Shown here piece by piece: positions 34,060 through 42,422 of a stretch of 64,000 nt of DNA. The stretch is from NCBI RefSeq assembly GCF_013408825.1, contig NZ_JACCBZ010000002.1, forward strand, positions 124,001-188,000. The letters run 5' to 3'. Origin of the DNA: Mucilaginibacter tundrae (GTDB lineage Bacteria > Bacteroidota > Bacteroidia > Sphingobacteriales > Sphingobacteriaceae). Positions within the stretch are counted from its first letter, which is position 1; each line of letters opens with the position of its first letter. Made by a program: the position numbers and the translations under genes. Under the pieces are notes generated by a model, which saw only the letters and a list, made by a program, of their open reading frames with translations, was not told the origin of the DNA and did not search any database.

Positions 34060-34160
34060 GACAAGAATCAAGAGTAAAAAATCAAGAAATTGGTTTGACT
34101 TTTGAGATGTACACAAGAACCGGGTTAAGTCTTGGTTCTTGATTCTAAAATCTTGAATCT
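34060..34160. repeat. inverted repeat in the iscU-iscA spacer
   Basis: AGAATCAAGA (34064-34073) pairs with TCTTGATTCT near 34137-34146, with more AAGAATCAAG-like units around it. The same unit forms the hairpin at 58713-58763. Confidence 0.65.
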
Positions 34161-34168
34161 ACAATAAA

Positions 34169-34495
34169 ATGGTAACAGTAACAGATAAAGCGAAAGATAA
34201 AATAGATCACCTGGTGAAGGATTCCGGCTTGGATGAGTCGTATTTCCTAAGGGTATCTGTTCAGGGTGGTGGCTGCTCAGGCCTGTCCTACAATCTCGAC
34301 TTTGATAACGAAATAAAAAAGGGCGACCAGTTTTTTGAAGATAAAGGTGTACGCCTTGCTTTGGATATGAAGTCGTTCCTATACCTTGCCGGTACCGAGC
34401 TTGATTTTAGCGATGGTTTGAATGGCAAAGGTTTTAACTTTCATAACCCGAATGCGACAAGAACTTGTGGTTGCGGGGAGAGTTTTTCGGTTTAA
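34169..34495 (+). CDS. iscA: A-type Fe-S carrier protein
   Basis: 108 residues. The three conserved cysteines appear in VQGGGCSGLSYNL and the C-terminal TRTCGCGESF. It accepts or carries Fe-S clusters after IscU. ErpA or SufA would look the same at this level; iscA is chosen from gene order. A terminator follows. Confidence 0.92.
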   Translation: MVTVTDKAKDKIDHLVKDSGLDESYFLRVSVQGGGCSGLSYNLDFDNEIKKGDQFFEDKGVRLALDMKSFLYLAGTELDFSDGLNGKGFNFHNPNATRTCGCGESFSV

Positions 34496-34514
34496 TCTTT
34501 CTTAAGATATATTT

Positions 34515-34540
34515 AAAAGGCGCTTAATAGCGCCTTTTTT
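34515..34540 (+). terminator. terminator of the isc unit
   Basis: AAAAGGCGCT, loop TAAT, AGCGCCTTTT, then TT. Confidence 0.92.
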
Positions 34541-35034
34541 GTTTTATTCCTTTTTCAAAGCGTTATTGCGAGCGGAGCATGGCAATCCATTACTTACAGA
34601 GCGAATGCAAAGCGTTTTACTTTCTTTGATATCGCTGCGCTAAGCGTCACTTTTCTTTTGACCGCCAAAAGAAAAGTAACCAAAAGAAAAACTCTCGGCT
34701 ACGTTCTGATCCTACTTTGGGTTGTGTTCTTAGTTGGGCCTGTGGTTGCCGGATCAGCCCTGATGCCGATTGGGAACGGTGAACTGGTGGTTGTGCTTTT
34801 GCATTAGCGGCTTTATTTGCGTTAGGGATTGGAGCGGATACCGGCCCCGCGCCTAATGCCTTGTGACGTATGAGTGGAAAGCCCGACCGAAGGGAACGCC
34901 CAAATTTTGCTTGCAATGTTCTCGTTGGCTTCATGTGCTGCAATGAGATATGGTTTTAAAATCAACACAATCAATATTTTCCAAAATTTATTAGATTTGT
35001 TTTCTGATTAATATTTTAATTCTGATTATTCCTG
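34541..35034. other. gene-free 494-base stretch with inverted repeat
   Basis: No convincing gene. It holds a degenerate GTTATTGCGAGCGGAGCATG segment (a relative of the hairpin at 6664), an inverted repeat ACTTTTCTTTTG/CCAAAAGAAAAGT at about 34650-34680, and a 98-codon minus frame of repeat-like composition. TAGATTTG at 34992-34999 could be the -7 element for the next gene. Confidence 0.6.
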
Positions 35035-36948
35035 ATGAACATATCAACTGACATAAACACAGTTCCTAAATTTATACGTAATACTGTTGCTAACATCCAT
35101 CCTGATACTGCTACTTTTTTAAAGCACAAGGTTGGCGATGCCTGGGTGGAGATCAGCTATAAACAGGCTTTAGAGAAGATCGACGCGGTATCTGCATGGT
35201 TTTTGAGCATTGGTGTACAAAAAGGTGATAGACTGGCCTTGATTATTGAGAACGGCCCCGACTATGTGTATTACGACCAGGCTTTGCAACAGATTGGCGC
35301 GGTGAATACGTCGATCTACCCTACCCTTAGCGAGGCGGAGATCGAATATATCTTGAATGATTCAGGTGCTAAGACGCTACTTGTTGGCAATCCTTTCCTG
35401 CTGCGTAAAGTCGCTAAGGTCGCTAATAACTGCCCCGAGCTGATCCGCATTATTCCGGCGTTTGATGATTATGAAAAGAACTTGGGCAAGGCGCCGTTAA
35501 ATGCTGGTGTTATCGGCTTTAAAAAACTGATTGAGGAAGGTTTAACTTTGGTTGAGCAATATACATCAGCCATAAACATAGCCCGAGAGGCGATTTTACC
35601 ATCTGATCTTTCTTGTTTGATCTATACCTCGGGCACTACAGGTACGCCAAAGGGTGTGATGCTTACGCATCATAACCTTTGTGAGAATGTGCGTGTTTGT
35701 TTGATACAGATCCCGGTTATTGAATCGAGCGATTTGTTTTTATCGTTCCTTCCACTATCTCATGTGTTTGAACGTACGGCGACTTACCATATCTGTTTGG
35801 CTGCTGGTTGTCAGATAGCTTTCGCGCAAAGTTTGGAATTGTTAGCCAAGAATATGGGCGAGGTTAGGCCAACCGTAATGAATTGCGTGCCGCGTTTGTT
35901 AGAACGTATCCACGATAAAGCCATTAAAGGCGGCACCGAAGCAGGTGGCATAAAAGCCAAGATATTTTTATGGGCGTTGAAGATCGGCAAGCAATACCGA
36001 GAGGTAAATGAATCCGGCAAAAAAACCGGGGCGATATTGAGTTACGAATATAAACTGGCTGATAAATTGGTTTTCAGCAAGATAAAAGAGAAAACAGGCG
36101 GCAGGCTGAAGTTTATGATTTCGGGCGGTGGCGCTTTGCCTAAGAATATTGGTGAGTTTTTTGGTGACCTGGGGATTAAGGTATTGGAGGGTTTTGGGTT
36201 GACGGAGACTTCGCCGGTGATGTCGGTTACGGAGAATGACAGGCAGGTTTATGGTACGGTTGGCCGCATTATCCCGGGAATTGAAGTGGCGATACAGAAT
36301 TATGAGACCCGCCAGATCCATACCATACAAACTTATGAGAGTTTTAACCCGGAATATGAGTCGCCGGAGGGTGAGATCATCGTTCGCGGGCATTGCGTGA
36401 TGAAGGGCTACTGGAACAAACCTGAGGAAACTGCGGCAGCTATTGATTCGGACGGCTGGTTCCATACCGGGGATATTGGCCGCTACTATAAGGGCAACCT
36501 GCAAATTACCGACCGATTGAAGAACATGCTGGTGAATGCTTACGGTAAGAACATTTACCCTACCCCGGTGGAGAATACGTATTTAAAGAGTCCGCGGATT
36601 GAGGGCGTGTTTTTGGTGGGTGATAAACGCGAGTATGTTACCGCTATCATTATCCCCGCTAAGGAAACCTTACAGGAAACTTTTAATTTAAAGGATGAGT
36701 TTTTCGCGGATCAGGATGTATTTATTAAGGACAAGGAGATCGTAGACTGGATAGGTCAGGATGTACGCCGCTTGTCGAACGAATTAGCCAAGTTTGAGCG
36801 AATTAAGAACTTTAAGATCAAGCGCAACCCGTTTAGTATGGATGAGGGTGAGATAACGCCGACCATGAAGGCTAAGCGTAAGGTGATTGAGAAGAAGTAT
36901 GCTGATTATATTGATGAGATGTATTTGACTGAAGTGGATGCGGAGTAG
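35035..36948 (+). CDS. long-chain acyl-CoA synthetase (AMP-forming)
   Basis: 637 residues. The ANL-family P-loop LIYTSGTTGTPKGVMLTH lies at about 200; later motifs GFGLTETSPVMSV, GWFHTGDIGRYYKG and DRLKNMLVNAYGKNIYP complete the adenylation domain. It activates fatty acids with ATP and CoA for lipid synthesis or degradation. It is a single gene; a truncated REP follows its stop codon by six bases. Confidence 0.94.
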   Translation: MNISTDINTVPKFIRNTVANIHPDTATFLKHKVGDAWVEISYKQALEKIDAVSAWFLSIGVQKGDRLALIIENGPDYVYYDQALQQIGAVNTSIYPTLSEAEIEYILNDSGAKTLLVGNPFLLRKVAKVANNCPELIRIIPAFDDYEKNLGKAPLNAGVIGFKKLIEEGLTLVEQYTSAINIAREAILPSDLSCLIYTSGTTGTPKGVMLTHHNLCENVRVCLIQIPVIESSDLFLSFLPLSHVFERTATYHICLAAGCQIAFAQSLELLAKNMGEVRPTVMNCVPRLLERIHDKAIKGGTEAGGIKAKIFLWALKIGKQYREVNESGKKTGAILSYEYKLADKLVFSKIKEKTGGRLKFMISGGGALPKNIGEFFGDLGIKVLEGFGLTETSPVMSVTENDRQVYGTVGRIIPGIEVAIQNYETRQIHTIQTYESFNPEYESPEGEIIVRGHCVMKGYWNKPEETAAAIDSDGWFHTGDIGRYYKGNLQITDRLKNMLVNAYGKNIYPTPVENTYLKSPRIEGVFLVGDKREYVTAIIIPAKETLQETFNLKDEFFADQDVFIKDKEIVDWIGQDVRRLSNELAKFERIKNFKIKRNPFSMDEGEITPTMKAKRKVIEKKYADYIDEMYLTEVDAE

Positions 36949-36953
36949 GCTAA

Positions 36954-36985
36954 CCGCAGGGTCCTCTTCGAGAGACTCGGAGACT
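36954..36985. repeat. truncated REP of the CCGCAGGGTC family
   Basis: CCGCAGGGTCCTCTTCGAGA followed by GACTCGGAGACT; eight bases of the right arm (CCCTGCGG-type) are mostly lost compared with 38294 and 39248. Confidence 0.75.
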
Positions 36986-36991
36986 GAAAGA

Positions 36992-37849
36992 TTAATAATA
37001 ATTATTCTTATTTAAGAAATCCTCAAAACTGTCTATAAGCGAATTATTTTCTAATGGATAAATATTGGGGTAATCATCAAATGATTTTGGTTTTAACGGA
37101 AATACCATATAGAAATATTTTCTAAATAAAGGTTCTATTTTATTGGCTTCTTGGGTAGCAGTAAAACCTACTTTTAAGTATACTAAAACCGTATCTGGAT
37201 ATACGTTTATAACCGGAACATCAAAAGGGAAGCTCATAAAGGTTTCTATGCCCTTAAAAGACTTTATAACTCCATTTTTTCCTTTTATCTTTCCACCAAA
37301 GTAAAAAGTATTATTAAATTTTTTAAAAACAAAAACTTCTGAATTAATATTAAATGCTATACCATCATTAATTGGAGCAAAATAAACTGTAAAGTAAGGT
37401 TCTGAGCCATGTTTTATAAAAACAGGATTTTTGAAGTTTTCTTTATAAACCATATCCATTACTGGATGAATAACCGCACTTTTAGTCGTATCAAATGTTC
37501 TAATAGTATCAGTTTTTTCTATAGTTTTTTGAATGATTTTGGTAATTGGATTAAATGATGCATTATGCTTCTTAAACGCATCATTTACATAACTTAAGAT
37601 TTCTTTTTTATCTGATTGTCTCACTTTTGCTGCTACGCTATCAGCATCAGCCTTTTCACTATTAGATACATAAATTGTATAAGCAGATAATACACCAGCT
37701 ATTACGGCGAAAATCAACATTATCCAACCCAACTTAGTTATTTTATTTAATCCTGTTTTTTCGCTATCTCTAATTAAATCCCAACACGGGATAATAAAAA
37801 AAGCCAAAGGAATAATAATGCTTATATAATTAAGATTTAGGGATGTCAT
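36992..37849 (-). CDS. AT-rich two-TM membrane protein, unknown function
   Basis: 285 residues from the ATG at 37849 (MTSLNLNYISIIIPLAFF). The frame runs on to 38026, but those 59 extra codons lie partly in an inverted-repeat element and have no membrane logic. Membrane segments are at about 8-23 and 40-58 (LGWIMLIFAVIAGVLSAYTI). The rest is a soluble, Phe/Asn/Lys-rich domain with no known motif. AT content is higher than in the surrounding core genes, and it sits next to the RAYT island, suggesting acquired DNA. Confidence 0.6.
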   Translation of the reverse strand: MTSLNLNYISIIIPLAFFIIPCWDLIRDSEKTGLNKITKLGWIMLIFAVIAGVLSAYTIYVSNSEKADADSVAAKVRQSDKKEILSYVNDAFKKHNASFNPITKIIQKTIEKTDTIRTFDTTKSAVIHPVMDMVYKENFKNPVFIKHGSEPYFTVYFAPINDGIAFNINSEVFVFKKFNNTFYFGGKIKGKNGVIKSFKGIETFMSFPFDVPVINVYPDTVLVYLKVGFTATQEANKIEPLFRKYFYMVFPLKPKSFDDYPNIYPLENNSLIDSFEDFLNKNNYY

Positions 37850-37934
37850 TTTTTTTCTACTGAATATAAAGCAGATATCAAACATCCACAAAATATTCCA
37901 AAGCAAAAAAGAAAGATGAGATTTTTCGCACTTC

Positions 37935-38092
37935 AGTCCCATTCTGGCGCGAGTATGCAGCGCAGGTAAAAGCGTGGCGTACTCGTGCTTTAAATAATGT
38001 TCCTGAATTTGTATTTTTACGCTCATTAAATAAAAAAGTCACGAGTACCCTGCCCACAGGCCTGTACTACATACTCGCGCCAAAGTGGGACT
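37935..38092. mobile_element. 158-bp MITE-like inverted-repeat element
   Basis: Terminal arms of 23 bases matching at 21: the left begins AGTCCCATTCTGGCGCGAGT and the right ends ACTCGCGCCAAAGTGGGACT. A nested inverted pair lies inside (GTACTCGTG and CACGAGTAC). No coding content. It differs in sequence from the REP family next to it. Confidence 0.75.
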
Positions 38093-38160
38093 AAAAAGAT
38101 GTCAGCATGACTAAAAAGAAATAAATGAAATTCATTTTAACCTTAGTATTCTTGTCATTT

Positions 38161-38328
38161 CCAGTCTCCGCAGGGTCTCTCGCAGAGGACCCTGCGCTGC
38201 CCAAATTTTGTGATGTGTAAAACGCTTACTCTATTTCACGAATGATCCGAACCCAACATGACCTAAAATCTTACACCACAATTAAACCGTACACCGCAGG
38301 GTCCTCTTTGAGAGACCCTGCGGAGACT
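38161..38328. mobile_element. internally deleted non-autonomous copy of the RAYT element
   Basis: Left REP (38161-38200) and right REP (38294-38328) match those of the full element at 38433-39132. Between them is the same leader and the first codons of the transposase gene (ATGATCCGAACCCAACATGA), then a jump to the gene's 3' flank (AATTAAACCGTACACCGCAG). The central ~560 bases are missing. Confidence 0.85.
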
Positions 38329-38432
38329 AAAGTATTTATAATGCTTTTCTAATTTTTAATATTTCAAAGAACTTTCGTTGCTCTTTCACAAGAGCGGGTG
38401 ACCGGTATATACAAATTTCGGGAAATGGTTTT

Positions 38433-39132
38433 CCAGTCTCCGCAGGGTCTCTCGGAGAGGACCCTGCGCTGCCCCAATTTGTGAATTATAAAAACCAATA
38501 GTATATTTCACAAATGATCCGAACCCAACACGACTTAACCGATAAAACTTGGTTCATCACCTTCACCTGCTATCAATGGATACCGTTATTTGAGCTAACT
38601 GATTCTTATGACTTGGTATATAACTGGCTAAATCTTATCGTAGAGAAATATCAGATACAATGCTTTGGTTTTGTTATTATGCCTAACCATGTGCATTTGC
38701 TTTTGAATCTTCCTGATAGTGTAAAAAGCCTTAATACAGTTATCAGCAACGGCAAACGCTTTATGGCATATGAATTAATAAGTCGACTGCAACAACGGAA
38801 CCAAGGTGAAATACTGAGCAGCCTTTCAGCAGGATGTTCGGAAAAAGAAAAAGCGAAGGCACAGAAGCATAAAGTTTTTGAACCATCCTTTGATGCAAAG
38901 CCTGTTTACACGCTTGATTTTCTAAATCAGAAATTGATTTATATGCATAATAATCCGGTGAATGGTAAATGGAATTTATGTAGTGAGTTTAGCGATTATG
39001 TGCATAGTAGCGCTGCTTTTTACTTGGATGAAAAATCGCATCCTTTTGTAAATATCGATGATTATCGCTTATATTGGTTCGAGAATTAAATCGTACATCG
39101 CAGGGTCCTCTCCGAGAGACCCTGCGGAAACT
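38433..39132 (+). mobile_element. RAYT element with inverted REP ends
   Basis: A 700-bp unit. The left end CCAGTCTCCGCAGGGTCTCT...GGACCCTGCG (38433-38468) is the inverse of the right end (39098-39132); each end is itself a hairpin with the core CGCAGGGTC/GACCCTGCG. The transposase gene lies between. Confidence 0.88.
38514..39089 (+). CDS. REP-associated tyrosine transposase (Y1, HUH)
   Basis: 191 residues. The Y1/IS200-like domain includes WFITFTCYQWIPLFEL, the HUH motif in FVIMPNHVHLLLNLP (His59, His61) and the likely catalytic Tyr143 in KLIYMHNNPVNGKW, the usual Y..NPV pattern of RAYTs. It cuts and joins single-stranded DNA at REP hairpins. All motifs look intact, so it may be active. The last ~30 codons and right REP are duplicated directly downstream. 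Confidence 0.92.
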   Translation: MIRTQHDLTDKTWFITFTCYQWIPLFELTDSYDLVYNWLNLIVEKYQIQCFGFVIMPNHVHLLLNLPDSVKSLNTVISNGKRFMAYELISRLQQRNQGEILSSLSAGCSEKEKAKAQKHKVFEPSFDAKPVYTLDFLNQKLIYMHNNPVNGKWNLCSEFSDYVHSSAAFYLDEKSHPFVNIDDYRLYWFEN

Positions 39133-39136
39133 AAAA

Positions 39137-39286
39137 GTTTAGCGATTATGCGCATAGTAGCGCTGCTTTTTACCTGGATGAAAAACCACACCCTTTTGTA
39201 AATATCGATGATTATCGCTTATCTTGGTTCGAGAATTAAATCGTACACCGCAGGGTCCTCTTCGAGAGACCCTGCGGAAACTAAAA
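39137..39286. repeat. 150-bp tandem duplication of the RAYT 3' end and REP
   Basis: 39137-39286 repeats 38987-39136 at an offset of exactly 150 bases, with roughly eight substitutions. The copy contains the transposase C-terminal codons and a full REP (39248-39282) but no start. Confidence 0.9.
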
Positions 39287-39290
39287 AGAT

Positions 39291-39390
39291 TTGTCATTCT
39301 GAGGAATGAAGAATCTTCTTTGATATGTATAGTAGTCTTGCATGGCTACACTCGCTTTTAGAAGATTCTTCACTCCGTTCAGAATGACAA
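39291..39390. repeat. dispersed hairpin repeat, CATTCTGA family (copy 4)
   Basis: Left TTTGTCATTCTGAGGAATGA, right ends CACTCCGTTCAGAATGACAA. With the preceding repeats it fills the 314-base gene-free gap 39090-39403. Confidence 0.85.
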
Positions 39391-39403
39391 GCGTGGAGGG
39401 AAA

Positions 39404-40282
39404 TTACTTAGCCGCTGTGATTTTTTCCAGTATCTGCTTAATACAGCCATCAACAGCTTTACCCGGATCTTTACTAAACTGCTGTATGCTGCGGTTAGCA
39501 AGGATGATATTGAACGAGATAGCCTTGTGACCTAATACGTTAGCGAGTCCATAAATACATGCCGTTTCCATTTCAATATTGCTTATCCTTTTGCCCGAAT
39601 GCTCAAAACCGGAAAATGCAGAGATCAGGTCAGTACTTACCGGGTCGAACCTTAATGTCCTTCCTTGCGCGGCGTAAAAGCCTGGCGCGGTTAGGGTAAT
39701 TCCGAGTGTTATATCATTCGCAAGCTTTGTTAAAAGCGCATTGTCGGCATTAGCTAAATATGGGGCACAATCCAATTCTTTTGGCAACACTGATTTAAAT
39801 GCCGCAAGCAATTGCTCATCAGCCTGGCTCATTGAACTTTGATTATAAAAATGCATAGCAGAATCAAGCCCAAAAGCTGTTGTCGAGACCAATAGACTAT
39901 CCACAGGAATATCAGCCTGTATAACCCCGGAAGTGCCGATACGGATGATATTCAAACTTTTAAGATTTGGCTTTGGCGTGCGGGTGTTTAGGTCAATATT
40001 AACCAGCGTGTCCAGATCATTTAGCACTATATCAATATTACCGGCACCAATTCCTGTGGATATAACGGTGAGGCGTTGCCGGCCAATTGTGCCCGTATGC
40101 GTAACAAACTCGCGCTTACTTTTCTTTAGCTCAACTCCGTCAAAATATTTGCTTATTTGCGCTACCCTGTCAGGATCGCCTACCGTGATTATTGTATCTG
40201 CAATATCTTCCGGTAGCAGGTTGATATGATAAGCGCTGCCATCGGGGTTTAAAATAAGATCGGTTTCGCTAATAATGGGCAT
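39404..40282 (-). CDS. uridine phosphorylase-like nucleoside phosphorylase
   Basis: 292 residues. PNP/UDP family motifs: TIITVGDPDRVAQISKYFDG (phosphate site), VISTGIGAGNIDIVLNDL, LNIIRIGTSGVIQADIPVDS and the late SNIEMETACIYGLANVLGH with the ribose-binding Glu-Met-Glu. It phosphorolyses nucleosides to base and ribose 1-phosphate; the precise base is uncertain. Single gene flanked by hairpin repeats. Confidence 0.92.
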   Translation of the reverse strand: MPIISETDLILNPDGSAYHINLLPEDIADTIITVGDPDRVAQISKYFDGVELKKSKREFVTHTGTIGRQRLTVISTGIGAGNIDIVLNDLDTLVNIDLNTRTPKPNLKSLNIIRIGTSGVIQADIPVDSLLVSTTAFGLDSAMHFYNQSSMSQADEQLLAAFKSVLPKELDCAPYLANADNALLTKLANDITLGITLTAPGFYAAQGRTLRFDPVSTDLISAFSGFEHSGKRISNIEMETACIYGLANVLGHKAISFNIILANRSIQQFSKDPGKAVDGCIKQILEKITAAK

Positions 40283-40356
40283 TGTAATTATAATTGGTCG
40301 CCCAATATAAAAAACAACTTTGAGTTAAGTGCACTGGCTTGTTATAAAATAATTTA

Positions 40357-40440
40357 TCATTTCGACCAGCAGGAGAAATCTTCTTTGAATGCATATTCGC
40401 CCGCAAATTATAGAAGATTTCTCTCTCCGGTCGAAATGAC
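40357..40440. repeat. dispersed hairpin repeat, TCATTTCGACC variant
   Basis: TCATTTCGACCAGCAGGAGA at the left; CTCTCCGGTCGAAATGAC at the right. Same architecture as the CATTCTGA family (AGAAATCTTCT/AGAAGATTTCT inner part) with different ends. Confidence 0.8.
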
Positions 40441-40464
40441 AACGGTAAGATAACCCGGTTCAGA

Positions 40465-41189
40465 CTACCAAGGACTAACGCCGGTTTCCGGGTTATTGTC
40501 ATCGCTGAAGAAACCGCCGGTTGGGCCGTTTTGGTTGATGGTGGCATATTTTACTACCCGTGCCGCTGCATCTTCAACAGTACCGGGGCCGCTGTGGTGG
40601 TTGAGTCGGTTGCTGTATAGCCAGGGTCGACAGCATTTACTTTGAAGGCGGTATCCTGCAGCTCATACGCTAGTACAATGGTATAGGCATTCAAGGCCGA
40701 TTTTGATGGGCCGTAGGCAGCGCTTTTTACTTTGTAGTATTTCCAGTTCGGGTCGGCGTGCAGGGTAAGCGAGCCTAAGCCAGAGGTTACGTTTACGATC
40801 CTTGGCTCTGATGATTTCTTCAGCGTATCTAAAAAAGCTTTTGTCACGTTGATGACACCGAAGAAGTTGGTATCAAATACCTCGCGGATGGTATCGGTAG
40901 TGGTATCTAACGCGGTTTGCGGTATACCACCGCTGATGCCTGCGTTGTTGATCAGTACATCTAAAGATTCGATCTGCTTGCTGGCGGATTCAATAGATGC
41001 CTGGTTTGTTACGTCTATCTGGACAGCCTCTACATTGGTTAATCCTTCGGCCTTTAATTTGGCAACGGCCTCATCGCCTTTGGCTTTATCTCGGGCACCT
41101 AAATAAACAAAATATCCTTGGTTTAATAGTTGGCGGGTTGCTTCAAAACCAATGCTTTTGTTGGCTCCTGTTATCAGTACTTTTTTCAT
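40465..41189 (-). pseudogene. SDR oxidoreductase with a -1 frameshift near its C-terminus
   Basis: The frame from 41189 encodes 211 residues and stops at 40554. Up to residue ~196 it is a normal SDR: VLITGANKSIGFEATRQLL, NNAGISGG, and YGPSKSALNAY as catalytic Tyr-Lys. At about 40603 the expected ...ATDFNHHSGPGTVEDAA is broken; shifting one base restores NHHSGPGTVEDAAARVVKYA and ends TGVSPW, stop at 40465. One lost T (GACTCAACC for GACTTCAACC) explains it. Either a real inactivating or end-altering mutation or a sequencing error. An AraC regulator lies 74 bases upstream on the same strand. Confidence 0.85.
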
Positions 41190-41263
41190 GTTTGTTGTAT
41201 GATGTTTTATTACAACACAAAAGTAGCGGGTATGTTAGTGCCTGGATTGTACTCTTGAGGGTT

Positions 41264-42211
41264 TCACTGGTACATTTCACGGGTAGTGGTGCGATACTTC
41301 ACCGGCGTATCATTCACCAGGCGCTTAAAGAACCGGTTAAAATAGGATGCATCCTCAAAACCCAATTGAAAAGCGATCTCCTTAATGGAATGCTCGGTAT
41401 GAAAAAGCAATCGTTTAGCCTCGAGGATCAAACGCTCATGAATGTGGGCGATGGCGGGCTTGCCGCTTTGCTCTTTGACCACCTCGCTTAAGTGCCCGGC
41501 AGAGATGTTAAGCATATCGGCATAAGCGGTTACCTCGTGCGTTTGCGTGTAGGATCCTTCTATTTTGGAGAGATATTTTTTTAGCATCAGCCTGTCAGGC
41601 GTTTCCTTTGCGCTGCTATATTGTTCGGAGTAGAGCCTGCTTAGGCAAATCATCAATACCTGTACGTAGGCGGTCACCATGCCGTGTTGCCAGTTGTTTT
41701 TGACGATGTATTCGGCGTACATTTTCTCAAGGATATCTTCGATAAAGATTACGTCAGCAGGCGTTAAACTCAAATCGTGCCCGTTATGCTTGTTTTGGAT
41801 GATGGGCAATTGCTTTAATGAACTATTTCCCTCCAAAGCCAGGAATTCCTCGGTAAACGCTAATATCATATCAGTGAGCGGTTCCGCTTCTTCCTTTAAC
41901 TGCACCTGGTTGGGTACAGTAAAGTAAAAGGTATCAGCCTTTAGGGTGTAGGGCATCATGTCAATCCAATGGCGACTGCTCCCCTGCTTTACCAGGCAAA
42001 AAAAGTAATAGTCCTTACGGTGGGGCCGTAGAAAATCCGAACGCATCATGCTCATGCTGCAATCCGACTTTTCCATCCGCAACATTTTATTGCCGGTGCG
42101 GGTATCAGGTTCGAGCTGAAATTTGGGGATGACTGTTTCGGTATCGGAATAATACATGGTACAAATAACGGGAAAAGACGCTGAAATGTGTTTCGCTTTT
42201 GATTTAAACAC
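41264..42211 (-). CDS. AraC-family transcriptional regulator
   Basis: 315 residues, or 297 from the in-frame ATG at 42157 (MYYSDTETVIPKFQ), which looks as good. N-terminal sensing region with YFFCLVKQGSSRHWIDMMPY and KADTFYFTVPNQVQL; C-terminal HTH pair with VTAYADMLNISAGHLSEVVK and SIKEIAFQLGFEDASYFNRF. It precedes the frameshifted SDR gene on the same strand and is its likely regulator or operon mate. The 211 bases upstream contain nothing I can name. Confidence 0.9.
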   Translation of the reverse strand: MFKSKAKHISASFPVICTMYYSDTETVIPKFQLEPDTRTGNKMLRMEKSDCSMSMMRSDFLRPHRKDYYFFCLVKQGSSRHWIDMMPYTLKADTFYFTVPNQVQLKEEAEPLTDMILAFTEEFLALEGNSSLKQLPIIQNKHNGHDLSLTPADVIFIEDILEKMYAEYIVKNNWQHGMVTAYVQVLMICLSRLYSEQYSSAKETPDRLMLKKYLSKIEGSYTQTHEVTAYADMLNISAGHLSEVVKEQSGKPAIAHIHERLILEAKRLLFHTEHSIKEIAFQLGFEDASYFNRFFKRLVNDTPVKYRTTTREMYQ

Positions 42212-42422
42212 GTATAAAAACAGTCATTTTTTACGCTTTTTGGGGCAAATTTCGATGAAAAACAAGTGCTTTTGAGGTGTTTTTTGACGAAAAATAGGCA
42301 AACAACATGATTTTAAGGGTCGTTTTTCCTTCTAATAACCGTGTTTTTGAGTACTTTTAGCTCATTTTTAGGGTCTAAATTGTTCCAACTGTACCAACTG
42401 TTTCACCTGTTTCGTGGTACAG

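Noticed and set aside
34647..34943. 98-codon minus-strand frame in the isc/acyl-CoA synthetase gap
   Set aside because: Composition is repeat-like (runs of Ala/Pro/Arg, end FFFWLLFFWRSKEK), it overlaps an inverted repeat, and has no promoter or motif; treated as non-coding.
37850..38026. 59-codon N-terminal extension of the membrane-protein gene
   Set aside because: Part of it is encoded by a MITE-like inverted repeat; the downstream ATG at 37849 directly precedes the first membrane helix.
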